Origin: SbD1 sp039679945
GTDB lineage: Bacteria > Desulfobacterota > Syntrophobacteria > Syntrophobacterales > Syntrophobacteraceae
Length of the DNA: 64,000 nucleotides
Direction of reading: 5' to 3'
Assembly: GCA_039679945.1 (NCBI GenBank)
Contig: JBDKTY010000187.1
Coordinates: forward strand, 38,084 to 102,083
Shown here piece by piece: positions 1 to 8,890 of this stretch. A program made the translations under genes and the position numbers. The notes under the pieces were generated by a model that was not told where the DNA came from, ran no database searches, and saw nothing but the letters and a program-made list of their open reading frames with translations. How positions within the stretch are numbered: position 1 is the stretch's first letter; every line of letters starts with the position of its first letter.

Positions 1-3000
1 CTTCATCCTGGACGAACCGACCACGGGCCTGCACCCACATGATATCGCCAAGCTCATCCGAGTCCTTCACAAGCTTGTGGCGATAGGCCATTCGGTCCTG
101 GTGGTGGAGCATAACCTTGAATTTCTAGCCGCATGCGACTGGATTATCGACCTCGGTCCGGAAGGGGGCGAAAAGGGCGGGAGCATTGTGTGCCAGGGAG
201 ACCCGGAACAGGTCGCGGCCTTTCCCGAAAGCATAACCGGCAGATATCTTAAAGAGCGCCTGGAGGGAGCTGACTCCGGGAGCCTGGGCGTGGCCATGCC
301 GGAAGCGGCGGAGCCGCAGGCGTCTTTTGCCCGTTCCCTTGCATCTTCCGCCGGGGGGGGATTCCCGCGCGAAAGCGATGTCGAAAAGAAATCGCCCGCA
401 AAATCCGCATCGACCGGAGGAACCGTGCGCGGGGCGCGAGTGCTCGAATTTCGAAGCCGAATCAAGCGACCGGCCGACCGGGACATTGTCATCCGGGGGG
501 CGCGCGAACACAACCTGAAGCTCGATGAAATACGGATTCCCCGCGGCAAGATGACCGTGCTCACGGGTCTGAGCGGTTCCGGGAAATCGACCCTTGCCTT
601 TGACGTTCTTTTTGCCGAGGGACAACGTCGCTACCTGGAGTGCCTCTCTTCCTACGTGCGGCAGTATTTCAAGATAATGGAAAAACCCGAGGTGGATCAG
701 ATCGAGGGGCTTCCTCCCACGATAGCGATCGAACAGCGAACGAGCCAGTTCGGCAGACGTTCGACGGTCGGCACGATAACCGAGATTTATCACTTCCTTC
801 GCCTGTTTTTCTCCAAGCTCGGCGAGCAGCACTGCCCGGACTGCGGCAAGAAGCTCGAACGCCTGTCCTTTGACGGCATCCTCTCGAGGATACGTGATGA
901 GGTGGGAAATGGCCCCGTGGCGCTTTTTACTCCGCTGGTTCATGGGCGCAAGGGAATCTACAGGGACCTTTTCCTGCGTCTCAAACGCATGGGTTTCGAA
1001 CGGGTTCGGATTGACGGCAGGCTGATGGCCCTGGACCCGGTCCCCGATCTCGCGCGGCACAAGGAGCACGATATCCTGGCGCTTCTGCCGGGTCTTGACC
1101 GGACCGGTCTCTCGGTGGAACGCATAGCGGAAGGAGTACGGCGAGGTCTGGCCATGGGAGGGGGTATCGTGCATCTTGAACTCCCGGGGCAGAAAGAGGC
1201 AAGGGTTTTCAGCAGCAATCTCTATTGTCCGGATTGCGACCAGGGGCTGGCTCCACTCGACCCTCGGCTGTTCTCCTTCAACAGCCGCCAGGGTTATTGC
1301 CCGGCCTGCACGGGTATAGGGATGGTGCGCCGCTTGAATACGGAGCGGCTTGCCGGACCACCCGATGTGGCTCTCAAGGACGGCATGATCTCTTTTCTGC
1401 GAAGTACGCTCTGGAGAGGCTTCGGGAAGAGAGAAGGCGAAAAGCTCGAACGTCTCTGGGTGCGGCATCTCGGGATCGATACCTCAAAGCCTCGATCCAG
1501 CCTGACACTATCGGCCTGGGAATCGATCCTCAACGGGATGAAAGGCAAATTTCCCGGACTTAGCACGATAATCGGCCAGGTAACGGAGCAGGAAGAAGTC
1601 TGGAAGAACCTTCGGCCGCTATTTGATGAGCTGCCGTGCCCCGAGTGCGAGGGGAGCAGGTTGAACCGGCAGGCACGATCGGTTCTGTTTCGGGGCTGGA
1701 ACATTCCGGGGCTCGCGGGGTTGAGCGTTGACCGGTTCCAGGAAGTGTGGAAAAGCTTCCGGTTCACGGCCCGTGAAAAGCCCATCGCCGGACCCATAGC
1801 GAAGGAGATAGGGGAGAGGCTATCGTTCCTGGATAAAGTTGGCCTCGGCTACCTCTCGCTCGACCGGTCCGGGGAGACCATGTCCGGAGGGGAAACCCAG
1901 CGGATACGCCTCGCAGCGCAACTCGGCTCGAATCTGCAGGGCGTGTGCTACATTCTCGACGAGCCCACCATCGGCCTGCATCCCGCGGACAATCTCAAGC
2001 TTCTGGAGAGCCTGGAACGGCTGCGGGAAAAAGGCAATACGGTTATCGTCGTGGAGCATGATCCGGAAACCATGAAGAAAGCGGACGTGCTCATTGAACT
2101 CGGCCCGCTGGCGGGAGCGAACGGCGGGAAAGTGGTCGCGGAAGGGAGCTTCGACGAGCTTTGCAATAGATCGGAGACACTTACGGGTCAATGGTTTGGC
2201 AAACCGCTGAGCGATCTTTTCGACATCCCGGCCAGGAAAAAGGCGGGCAGCCTGGGATGGCTGGAATTCAACGGCGCCAGTGTCCGCAATCTCAAAAACA
2301 TCGACGCGAGGGTCCCGATCGGTCTGCTGGTGAGTGTGACAGGGGTGTCCGGGGCCGGGAAAAGCACTCTTGTACACGAAGTGATCCATAACGAGCTGAC
2401 CGCCGTTCTGGGCCGGGGGGCGCGATCGGTCTGCACCGGGACATCGGGCTGTGAAAAAGTGTACCGTGTGATGGAGGTGGACCACAACCCCATAGGTCGT
2501 ACCCCGCGCTCCATTCCGGCGACTTACATCGGGGTGTGGGATGAGATCCGGAAACTCTTCGCGCTGCTTCCGGAATCCAGGGCGCGAGGATATGGTCCGG
2601 GACGTTTTTCCTTCAATGTGAAGGGGGGGCGGTGCGAGGAATGCAAGGGCCAGGGAAGGGTGAAAGTGGAGATGAACTTCCTGCCCGACGTTTTTGTACC
2701 ATGTGAGTCCTGCTCGGGCGGTCGATTCAATCCGGAGACACTGACGGTGAAGTACCGGGAAAAAACCATCGCCGACGTGCTGGAGATGACGATCGACGAG
2801 TCGGTGGATCTCTTCTCCCCTGTCACGCGCATATCCCGTCCGCTGCGTATTCTGAGTGATCTGGGGCTTGGATACCTGAAGCTTGGGCAGCCCAGTCCCA
2901 CGCTCTCCGGAGGCGAGGCACAGCGGATAAAGCTGGCGGGTGAACTCGGCAACAGCAGGAACTCCACCATCTATATTCTCGACGAGCCGACCACCGGGTT

Positions 3001-3283
3001 GCACCGGGCCGACATCAAACGGCTGTTGGATGTTCTGCGGGCGCTCACCGATCACGGTCACACCGTGCTGGTCATCGAGCACAATACAGACTTTGTCTGG
3101 GCGAGCGATTATGTGATAGACGTCGGACCGGGCAGTGGGGAGGCCGGTGGCAGGATCGTGGCCCGGGGCGCTCCCGAGGAAATCGTAAAGAAGGCGCGGG
3201 CGGTATCGCTGACCGCACGCGCTTTGCTGCCATATTATGAGAAGAGTTCGGGGAGGAGGCGGAAGGGTGAAAAGGGCCAGTAG
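1..3283 (+). CDS. uvrA: Excinuclease ABC subunit A, tandem (double) UvrA, 5'-truncated by window
   Basis: DNA-damage recognition ATPase of nucleotide excision repair. The reading frame is already open at base 2, beginning with the Walker B and D-loop of one UvrA (ILDEPTTGLH). It continues through a roughly 80-residue linker (about bases 250-490) into a second, complete UvrA. That unit has Walker A GLSGSGKS near 566-590, a zinc-finger region with CPDC and CPAC pairs, signature SGGETQRIRLA near 1885, a second Walker A GVSGAGKS near 2342, the CEEC/CESC zinc finger near 2635-2715, signature SGGEAQRIKLA near 2910 and a final ILDEPTTGLH near 2980. So at least three of the four expected ATPase halves are visible. 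The upstream half lies outside the window. UvrA identity is certain; the fusion follows from the uninterrupted frame. Confidence 0.95.
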   Translation, partial: FILDEPTTGLHPHDIAKLIRVLHKLVAIGHSVLVVEHNLEFLAACDWIIDLGPEGGEKGGSIVCQGDPEQVAAFPESITGRYLKERLEGADSGSLGVAMPEAAEPQASFARSLASSAGGGFPRESDVEKKSPAKSASTGGTVRGARVLEFRSRIKRPADRDIVIRGAREHNLKLDEIRIPRGKMTVLTGLSGSGKSTLAFDVLFAEGQRRYLECLSSYVRQYFKIMEKPEVDQIEGLPPTIAIEQRTSQFGRRSTVGTITEIYHFLRLFFSKLGEQHCPDCGKKLERLSFDGILSRIRDEVGNGPVALFTPLVHGRKGIYRDLFLRLKRMGFERVRIDGRLMALDPVPDLARHKEHDILALLPGLDRTGLSVERIAEGVRRGLAMGGGIVHLELPGQKEARVFSSNLYCPDCDQGLAPLDPRLFSFNSRQGYCPACTGIGMVRRLNTERLAGPPDVALKDGMISFLRSTLWRGFGKREGEKLERLWVRHLGIDTSKPRSSLTLSAWESILNGMKGKFPGLSTIIGQVTEQEEVWKNLRPLFDELPCPECEGSRLNRQARSVLFRGWNIPGLAGLSVDRFQEVWKSFRFTAREKPIAGPIAKEIGERLSFLDKVGLGYLSLDRSGETMSGGETQRIRLAAQLGSNLQGVCYILDEPTIGLHPADNLKLLESLERLREKGNTVIVVEHDPETMKKADVLIELGPLAGANGGKVVAEGSFDELCNRSETLTGQWFGKPLSDLFDIPARKKAGSLGWLEFNGASVRNLKNIDARVPIGLLVSVTGVSGAGKSTLVHEVIHNELTAVLGRGARSVCTGTSGCEKVYRVMEVDHNPIGRTPRSIPATYIGVWDEIRKLFALLPESRARGYGPGRFSFNVKGGRCEECKGQGRVKVEMNFLPDVFVPCESCSGGRFNPETLTVKYREKTIADVLEMTIDESVDLFSPVTRISRPLRILSDLGLGYLKLGQPSPTLSGGEAQRIKLAGELGNSRNSTIYILDEPTTGLHRADIKRLLDVLRALTDHGHTVLVIEHNTDFVWASDYVIDVGPGSGEAGGRIVARGAPEEIVKKARAVSLTARALLPYYEKSSGRRRKGEKGQ

Positions 3284-3319
3284 AGTTGCGGCCAAGGTGA
3301 CATCGGAGGAGATCTGAGT

Positions 3320-3335
3320 CCCGCCGCGCGGCGGG
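3320..3335. repeat. GC-only perfect palindrome between convergent genes
   Basis: CCCGCCGCGCGGCGGG is self-complementary and lies 36 bases after the uvrA stop and just before the stop of the leftward antitoxin remnant. It could act as a bidirectional transcription barrier, but there is no T-run on either side, so a terminator role is only a guess. Confidence 0.3.
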
Positions 3336-3342
3336 GGCCAAC

Positions 3343-3568
3343 TCAATCTTCCACGCCCTGGCGCTTCATTACTTTCTCAAGGGAGAGGGGCTTTGCGCGG
3401 CCTGCCCGGATCTTCTCCGGGCGCTGCTCCGCAATATAGATATCTTCGAGGTCATCGAGATGATCGAGGATTGCCTGACGGGCACAAAAGGTCTTGGCTC
3501 GTCCCGTAAACCCTTGGCAGTTCATCCAGTGGTTTCTCAATTTCCTCGGGGAGGCGAATGGCGAGCAT
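3343..3568 (-). pseudogene. RelB/CopG-type ribbon-helix-helix antitoxin, frameshifted
   Basis: From the ATG at 3568 the first frame reads MLAIRLPEEIEKPLDEL, the usual start of a RelB/StbD-like ribbon-helix-helix antitoxin. The matching remainder (TGRAKTF, then AILDHLDDLEDIYIAE and a tail ending VMKRQGVED) is in another frame. Removing one base in the CTGCCAAGG stretch near 3518-3526 restores a continuous protein of the usual length (about 75 residues). No toxin gene follows: the next gene downstream is convergent uvrA. The remnant is best read as a decayed, orphan antitoxin, unless the extra base is a sequencing error. Confidence 0.7.
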
Positions 3569-3637
3569 AGCCGTTTCCCCTCGGCGCGAATATACGCATC
3601 CCGCACGTCGCTCCGCCTTCGGCTAGAAAGATGACTC

Positions 3638-4363
3638 TCAGCTTGCCGCCACACTGACACCGGATTCCTCGATACTTTTTATGTTCCGAAGCAGAAGAAG
3701 CATCTTGCCATGGATGTCCTCGAAATACTCCTTTCGTGCAAGGATGGCATCCGGCCTTTGGATATACTGCCCGTCCACCATCTCGTCGGCACAATTTTGA
3801 ACCAGGGAAAGAACGATCTCGTGCGAGAATTCGATGTGGAACTGGAGGGCGACAACGCGCCCTCCGTTGTAAGAAAATGCCTGCGCGGGACAGGCTTCGC
3901 TCTCCGCCAGCATAATGGCGCCCTTGGGGAGCGAAAATGTATCTCCATGCCAGTGAAGTGCCATGAACTCCTTGGGAAATCCTCGGAAGGGGCCGGAACC
4001 CGATGCCCCCGGCAATAACCTTACGGGATACCAGCCGATTTCCTTGTACGGGTTGCTGACTACCTGACCTCCCAGTACATCGGAGAGCAGTTGAGCGCCC
4101 AGGCAAATGCCCAGAACAATTTTGTTGCTCGCCACAGCCTCGCGGATGAACTTTTTCTCGGCATTCAGCCAGGGATATTCCCTGTCTTCATAAATATTCA
4201 TGGGGCCTCCCAGCACTACAAGCCAGTCAAAGCTGTCCAGGGAGGGGAGCTTCTCCCATCGGTACAAATGTGTGGAAGATATTTCATGCCCGTTCTCTTT
4301 TGCCCAGCTTCCAATGTTTGCGGGTCCCTCGAATTCCACGTGTTGAAGATAATGAAGTCTCAT
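3638..4363 (-). CDS. Class I glutamine amidotransferase (GMP synthase/GuaA-like domain)
   Basis: Stand-alone triad glutamine amidotransferase of 241 residues. Visible features are the oxyanion strand LVVLGGPMNIYED, the nucleophile elbow GICLGAQ with Cys87, and the catalytic pair in LQFHIEF (His176, Glu178). The family hydrolyses glutamine to release ammonia, or in stand-alone members acts on gamma-glutamyl compounds. No synthetase domain is fused, so the acceptor is unknown. It is a probable single gene about 300 bases downstream of the cytochrome gene on the same strand. The last 60 or so residues are more divergent than the core. Confidence 0.88.
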   Translation of the reverse strand: MRLHYLQHVEFEGPANIGSWAKENGHEISSTHLYRWEKLPSLDSFDWLVVLGGPMNIYEDREYPWLNAEKKFIREAVASNKIVLGICLGAQLLSDVLGGQVVSNPYKEIGWYPVRLLPGASGSGPFRGFPKEFMALHWHGDTFSLPKGAIMLAESEACPAQAFSYNGGRVVALQFHIEFSHEIVLSLVQNCADEMVDGQYIQRPDAILARKEYFEDIHGKMLLLLRNIKSIEESGVSVAAS

Positions 4364-4523
4364 TCCGTCCTCATTGTGTTTACCAAACAGTTAATTGATA
4401 AATCTTTCCGCTATCGTCCGCCGGATGATGATCAATATTCGTGCCGAAGGGTAGGAAAAGTGGGCTGGGTGGAAGACATTTTTGTGGCTGACGATCATTA
4501 CCCGTCGCGAACCACGACCCCAC

Positions 4524-4549
4524 GGTCCCCGGAATGGGTCCCGGGGACT
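4524..4549 (-). terminator. Hairpin after the cytochrome gene
   Basis: GTCCCCGG (4525-4532) pairs with CCGGGGAC (4541-4548) around an 8-base loop, in the 298-base gap between the cytochrome stop (4662) and the amidotransferase start (4363). There is no T-run after it on the minus strand, so terminator function is uncertain. Nothing else was recognised in this gap. Confidence 0.35.
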
Positions 4550-4661
4550 GTGATAACCTCATCGCGCGCGGCATATTTTCATGATGGGATGCGGGAAATA
4601 CAGGGAGGGACGCGATGTGCCCCGGTCCCCCCTCATTGCATGGAATCGTTGGCGATATCCG

Positions 4662-5045
4662 CTACCGAGGCGCCCCGCTCGCGATCCACTTTTCGATCAG
4701 GGCTATATCCTCATTGGAGACCCAGGGAGGACCGTTGCGCGGCATGCGAGGGGTTTTGGCGCCGGTGAGTCTGAGCAGCAGGGAACTCTTGGCGGGTTGT
4801 CCGGGGACCACCACCTTTTCATCATTGCTGCCTTTTATAATGTTTTCGTAGGTGTCCAGATGGAGGCCCTTGGCGGCCTTCGCGCCGCTGTGGCAGTTCA
4901 GGCATCGGTTCTGTAAAATGGGGGCAATTTCCGAGTAGGATACTCCCTTTGATTGCGGCTGAGTTTGCGCCAGACCCGTCGTGGGGATGCAGAGGATGAT
5001 GGCTGCAAGAAATAACATGGCAATCGACAAGTGCTCATACTTCAT
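4662..5045 (-). CDS. Small exported c-type cytochrome (planctomycete cytochrome C-like domain)
   Basis: Predicted 127-residue exported protein. The start at 5045 is chosen because GGAGGAACCACG precedes the ATG; the longer frame upstream runs through the SRP RNA. A signal peptide covers about residues 1-26 (cleavage near GLAQ). One haem-binding motif CLNCH lies at residues 48-52. The C-terminal part, with PGQPAKSSLLLRL, PRMPRNGPPW and a final IEKWIASGAP, is typical of the C-type cytochrome domain found in planctomycetal and other large cytochrome proteins. Here the domain stands alone. Role: periplasmic electron carrier, partner unknown. Confidence 0.85.
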   Translation of the reverse strand: MKYEHLSIAMLFLAAIILCIPTTGLAQTQPQSKGVSYSEIAPILQNRCLNCHSGAKAAKGLHLDTYENIIKGSNDEKVVVPGQPAKSSLLLRLTGAKTPRMPRNGPPWVSNEDIALIEKWIASGAPR

Positions 5046-5154
5046 CGTGGTTCCTCCGGGGTTAAGGGTAGACTGGCAGACAGTGATTCGATGCGGAGTC
5101 AGGATGAAGTTAAGGCAAGGCGAGTGAAATGTGAAGCGGGAGGGAAAAAAGAAC

Positions 5155-5422
5155 TTGGCCGTGCACCCTTTGTCGAACCGGCCAAGGCAGACCGCACACC
5201 TTCCTGCAACCAGATCAGATGTAACTACGACACAGCCGATGATACTTACCGCTGCTTCCTTCCGGACCTGACGGGGTTCGTAGTCGTCTGTTGCGTAGTG
5301 TCCAACCGGCACAGGAATTAATACGATCAGCTCGGCGAGGGCCCTTCAAAGGGGATTCGACCCCGCTAAAGCGGATCTCGGGCTACAGGGCACCGCTAGC
5401 TCCCCGTCTAGCACGACCAAGA
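5155..5422 (-). ncRNA. ffs: Signal recognition particle RNA, large form with Alu domain
   Basis: On the minus strand the S-domain core AGGTCCGGAAGGAAGCAGC (about 5270-5250) is preceded by GAACCCCGTC, as in bacterial SRP RNAs. The flanking arms ACTACG and CGTAGT pair to form helix 8. About 130 bases upstream is the Alu-domain signature GCTAGACGGGGAG, then GCGGTGCCCTGTA, then GGGGTCGAATCCCC. The transcript ends in GGGTGCACGG. This is the layout of the Bacillus 6S-like scRNA (about 270 nt), not the 110-nt 4.5S form of E. coli. Ends are estimated by comparison from memory. Role: scaffold for Ffh and co-translational membrane targeting. Confidence 0.88.
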
Positions 5423-5507
5423 TCGTTTCAAACTTGAGCTTTCATACTAACATTTCCATCCCGGGATTGCAATCCCTCGAAATCTGACGACTGGACGCGG
5501 TAACACT

Positions 5508-6230
5508 TCATGCGTCGCGCCCTATCGCCCCCCGGTCCGGGAGAAAACATCGTGAAAGGGTTATGCCGAGAATGTCGCGCAGGGTCTTGAAGGCGCCGCC
5601 GCGAAGAAGATGGCGCCAGCCGCCGATGTAGATCGGCAGCCGGGGGCTCCGGTGCGCAAGTTCAAGGCGGATGCGCGCGGCAATGTGTTCTTCGCGGCTC
5701 CGCCACGGCGAAAAGTCATTTCCGGTCCAGGGATCGAGGACCGGCGATCCGCTCGTGATCTGGCGCGCAGCCCGATCGTACTGCACGTGAACCGGAATTT
5801 GCATCCTCTCCAGGCGCAGGAGTGATTCCAGGTTCTCCGCGCTGATGAGTTCTCCCCAGGTCTCTATCCACTGCCGACTGAACTCCGACCAGTCCACGGC
5901 GAGTATTGTGACGCCGGTCGCATGGGAGGCGTAAGCTTCGGAAGCACGGTACTCAAATGGAAGCGCGATCTGGTGGCGTATCGCCCTGACTTGGGGATGC
6001 ATGAGAGCATCCTTGAAGGATAACCCGATTCGGTGTGCCGCATGTTGGAGATTTTGCGACAGCTCACGAAGCAGTCGGGGCGCGTGCTCCTTTCTGTAGT
6101 GCAGGGCATACGGGCTCAGTTCCACAAAAACGAGGTCAGGCTGGATCTCCGAAAGGAGGAACCGCGTACGCGCGTATCCGCTGGGGTCGGAATGCACGGT
6201 ACCGAGAAGAATGAGACCGGAAGTTTGCAC
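5508..6230 (-). CDS. TraB/PrgY-like family protein
   Basis: 240-residue protein beginning with LILLGTVHSD (residues about 6-15) followed by IQPDLVFVELSPYA. This GT-x-H plus PD-x-V-x-VEL arrangement is typical of the TraB/PrgY/GumN superfamily of putative metal-dependent proteases. A late motif PIYIGGWRHLLRG may correspond to the second conserved His region. No signal peptide or membrane helix is evident. The start is GTG at 6230, the only usable start after the upstream HAD stop. It sits 58 bases behind the HAD gene and is probably co-transcribed with it. Function beyond the superfamily is not predictable. Confidence 0.55.
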   Translation of the reverse strand: MQTSGLILLGTVHSDPSGYARTRFLLSEIQPDLVFVELSPYALHYRKEHAPRLLRELSQNLQHAAHRIGLSFKDALMHPQVRAIRHQIALPFEYRASEAYASHATGVTILAVDWSEFSRQWIETWGELISAENLESLLRLERMQIPVHVQYDRAARQITSGSPVLDPWTGNDFSPWRSREEHIAARIRLELAHRSPRLPIYIGGWRHLLRGGAFKTLRDILGITLSRCFLPDRGAIGRDA

Positions 6231-6288
6231 GGCAATGAGCCACGTTTTCGGGAACTGTTCCTTCGGCGCGCTGCCTCTTGCGTTGCGA

Positions 6289-6981
6289 TCAGGGATTCAC
6301 GGGCTCGGGGACATTTTCCGAAAAAAGGAAATGAAGTTCCCTGAAATGAGCAACATGAAAATCCGCGTTCAGAAGAGGGTTCTTGTAGCCCACGAAGGGC
6401 ACTCCGGTGGCCCGCGCAAAATCCTCGTCCACCTTGGAGTCGCCGACATAAAGAACCTCACCGGGTGAGGCGCCGAAGGCCGTTAATATGCGCTGCATTA
6501 TCTCGGGGTGCGGCTTGGGGTTCGTGACATCAGACGCGCTGACCACGAGGTCGAAATACTGGCTGATATTGTAACGCTTGAGCAGTTCCAGTGTCGATAC
6601 GGTCCGGTTCGTGGCCAGCGCGATCCGGTAATGCTTTTTCGCGAGACTCAGGAATTCGGTCAGGCCGGGCTCCTGCTGAAGATGACCGTTAAATGGTTCG
6701 AAGTCGATGGTCTTGAAATAGGCGTAGGCGCGCTCGAAATCCTCGCCGTCGTTCCCGATCAGGTAGAGCAGCGACTGGCGGACGGGGTGCATGTGAATAT
6801 ACTCGTGCTGATCGGCGCGGACCGGAGGGCGTCCCACGACCTCCATGATGTGGGTGTAGAATAGAATGTTGGCCTGCCGCGAATCGAACAGGACACCGTC
6901 ACAATCAAGCGCTATCACCTTCAAATTCTTTAGTTTGGAAAGCAACGCGCCGTATTTTCCATTTTGACCGTCAATTTGCAT
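6289..6981 (-). CDS. HAD-superfamily phosphatase (phosphoglycolate phosphatase-like)
   Basis: 230-residue haloacid dehalogenase-type hydrolase. Motif I is ALDCDGVLFDS with nucleophile Asp26 and acid Asp28. Motif II is IALATNRT. The motif III lysine is in NPKPHPE, and motif IV is YVGDSKVDEDFA. A helical cap lies between motifs I and II, as in Gph-like (subfamily IA) enzymes. Likely substrate is a small phosphomonoester; which one cannot be told. The start at 6981 has GGAAGGAT about 11 bases upstream. It is first of a two-gene unit with the TraB-like gene and diverges from nadB. Confidence 0.85.
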   Translation of the reverse strand: MQIDGQNGKYGALLSKLKNLKVIALDCDGVLFDSRQANILFYTHIMEVVGRPPVRADQHEYIHMHPVRQSLLYLIGNDGEDFERAYAYFKTIDFEPFNGHLQQEPGLTEFLSLAKKHYRIALATNRTVSTLELLKRYNISQYFDLVVSASDVTNPKPHPEIMQRILTAFGASPGEVLYVGDSKVDEDFARATGVPFVGYKNPLLNADFHVAHFRELHFLFSENVPEPVNP

Positions 6982-7089
6982 CCAGATGATCCATCCTTCC
7001 GGTATTTCCCGCGTTTGAAGACACTGAAAACCTTTACATGCGGGGGCTTATGGAATACATTACCAGCCAATGACATGGTAATATAGTAA

Positions 7090-7095
7090 TATAAT
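7090..7095 (+). promoter_or_regulatory. Candidate -10 element for nadB
   Basis: A perfect TATAAT at 7090-7095 lies in the AT-rich gap between the divergent HAD gene and nadB, 80 bases upstream of the nadB start. No good -35 hexamer is at 16-18 bases; the nearest is a weak GCCAAT at 7066-7071. Possible housekeeping promoter only. Confidence 0.3.
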
Positions 7096-7174
7096 CCAAA
7101 TGTGCCGGAGCTACAAACACGTGGTAACAGGTTGCCCCGTGTTTATTCCGGCTTCTTTTATATGGGAATCGAGA

Positions 7175-8890
7175 ATGAAAAATCAATTCGATTATCTGGT
7201 CATCGGAAGCGGTATAGCTGGACTCTCGTTCGCGCTGAAAGCAGCCAGGAGCGGATCAGTTGCTATTGTAACAAAAAAGGACAAACTGGAAACCAGTACC
7301 AATTATGCCCAGGGCGGCATCGCTTCCGTTTTTGGCGGTGATGATTCCTTTCAGCTTCACATAGAGGATACGCTCAGTGCGGGCGATGGGCTGTGCCATC
7401 CCGAGATTGTCGACCTCGTGGTCAGATCGGGTCCTGAACGGATAAAGGATCTGATCGAACTGGGTGTTCCGTTCAATCGCACGGATTGCGGCGGAGACGG
7501 CTTCGACCTGGGAAGGGAAGGAGGCCATAGCCGCAACCGCATCCTGCACGCGCAGGACCTGACGGGCCGGGCGGTTGAAGAAGTCCTCATGGCCGCGGTC
7601 GAGGCAAATCCAAATATCGTCATATTCGAAAATCACCTGGTACTCGATCTGGTCATTCAGCACCACTCGCTGCGCAGCGGGTCGCTGAACCTTTACCAGC
7701 AGGACATATGCAGGGGCGCTTACGTGCTGGACATCTCCGGAAACGAGGTTCACACCTTTGTCGCCAACGCCGTGCTGCTGTGCACGGGAGGCGCCGGTAA
7801 GGTCTACCTGTATACGAGCAATCCCGACGTCGCGACGGGAGACGGCCTCGCCATAGCCTACCGGGCCGGCGCTCGGCTGGCGAATCTGGAATTCGTGCAA
7901 TTCCATCCCACATGCCTCTATCATCCGCTGGCCAAAAACTTCCTTATTTCCGAAGCGGTCCGGGGGGAAGGCGGGCGGCTTATCGACAAGCGCGGCCGCG
8001 CCTTCATGGAAAAATACCACCCCATGAAAGACCTTGCCTTCCGTGACATCGTGGCCCGCGCCATAGATACGGAGATGAAAACCACGGGAGATGACTGTGT
8101 CTTCCTGGATATCAGCCACAAGGACTCGGATTTCCTGAAGCAGCGCTTCCCGAACATTCTCCAGAAATGTCTTTCCCTCGGCATAGACATTACCCGCGAT
8201 CCCATGCCGGTTGTGCCGGCGGCACACTACATGTGCGGTGGAATCGTCACCAATGCGATGGGGCAGACCACCATCCAGAATCTCTACGCGATAGGCGAGT
8301 GCGCGTGCACCGGATTGCACGGCGCGAACCGCCTGGCCAGCAACTCACTTCTGGAAGCAATGGTTTTTGGGCACACCGCTGCGGGCCACTGCGGCCAGAA
8401 TATCGGGCAGTGGCGCAACCGAATGCTGCCGGAGGTGCCGGACTGCTCCGCCAAGGTCAATCAAAGCGGCTCCGAGGCCAACAATGAGATGGTCCTGGTC
8501 GCCCATAACTGGGATATCATCAGGCGGCTCATGTGGAATTACGTGGGAATAGTGCGAACCGACAAGCGGCTAAACCTGGCACTCAATCACATCGCGCACA
8601 TCCGAATGGAGATCGTGGAACACATGCCCAAGATCCCGATCAACAGCGACCTTGTGGAATTGCAGGGACTCGCGCTCGTTGCGGAGTTGATCATCCGGTG
8701 CGCGGTGCAGAGGAAGGAGAGCCGGGGGCTTCACTTCAATGTGGATCATCCCCAGAAAGACGGAGCGGACCGGGTCAAGGACACCATAGTGTCCAAGAAT
8801 CCGGCGGAGGAGTTCTTTTCATCCGTGCCGTTCAGGACAGATGAGCCTGCTTATGGTCCGCCGACGGTTCTATCGTTTCGGCATCAATAA
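7175..8890 (+). CDS. nadB: L-aspartate oxidase
   Basis: FAD enzyme that oxidises L-aspartate to iminoaspartate, the first step of de novo NAD synthesis; in anaerobes fumarate is the usual electron acceptor. The protein (571 residues) has the FAD-binding GSGIAG at residues 11-16, TNYAQGGIASVFGGDDS, the RGEGG and RDIVARAID region, and the C-terminal HGANRLASNSLLEAMVFG flavin loop. These distinguish NadB from fumarate reductase and succinate dehydrogenase flavoproteins. I chose the ATG at 7175 because the MKNQFDYLVIG start aligns with the family; 25 residues upstream look non-conserved. nadA and nadC are not in the window. The 3' end overlaps a convergent gene by 59 bases. Confidence 0.95.
   Translation: MKNQFDYLVIGSGIAGLSFALKAARSGSVAIVTKKDKLETSTNYAQGGIASVFGGDDSFQLHIEDTLSAGDGLCHPEIVDLVVRSGPERIKDLIELGVPFNRTDCGGDGFDLGREGGHSRNRILHAQDLTGRAVEEVLMAAVEANPNIVIFENHLVLDLVIQHHSLRSGSLNLYQQDICRGAYVLDISGNEVHTFVANAVLLCTGGAGKVYLYTSNPDVATGDGLAIAYRAGARLANLEFVQFHPTCLYHPLAKNFLISEAVRGEGGRLIDKRGRAFMEKYHPMKDLAFRDIVARAIDTEMKTTGDDCVFLDISHKDSDFLKQRFPNILQKCLSLGIDITRDPMPVVPAAHYMCGGIVTNAMGQTTIQNLYAIGECACTGLHGANRLASNSLLEAMVFGHTAAGHCGQNIGQWRNRMLPEVPDCSAKVNQSGSEANNEMVLVAHNWDIIRRLMWNYVGIVRTDKRLNLALNHIAHIRMEIVEHMPKIPINSDLVELQGLALVAELIIRCAVQRKESRGLHFNVDHPQKDGADRVKDTIVSKNPAEEFFSSVPFRTDEPAYGPPTVLSFRHQ

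Noticed and set aside
125..1468. 447-codon open frame antisense to uvrA
   Set aside because: It lies wholly opposite an unmistakable UvrA, has no ribosome-binding site and no recognisable sequence; it is a by-product of codon usage. The same applies to the 508-codon frame at 1820-3346.
5351..5364. T-arm-like GGGGTCGAATCCCC on the minus strand, suggesting a tRNA
   Set aside because: No acceptor stem, anticodon arm or D arm can be built around it; it fits the Alu-domain part of the SRP RNA.
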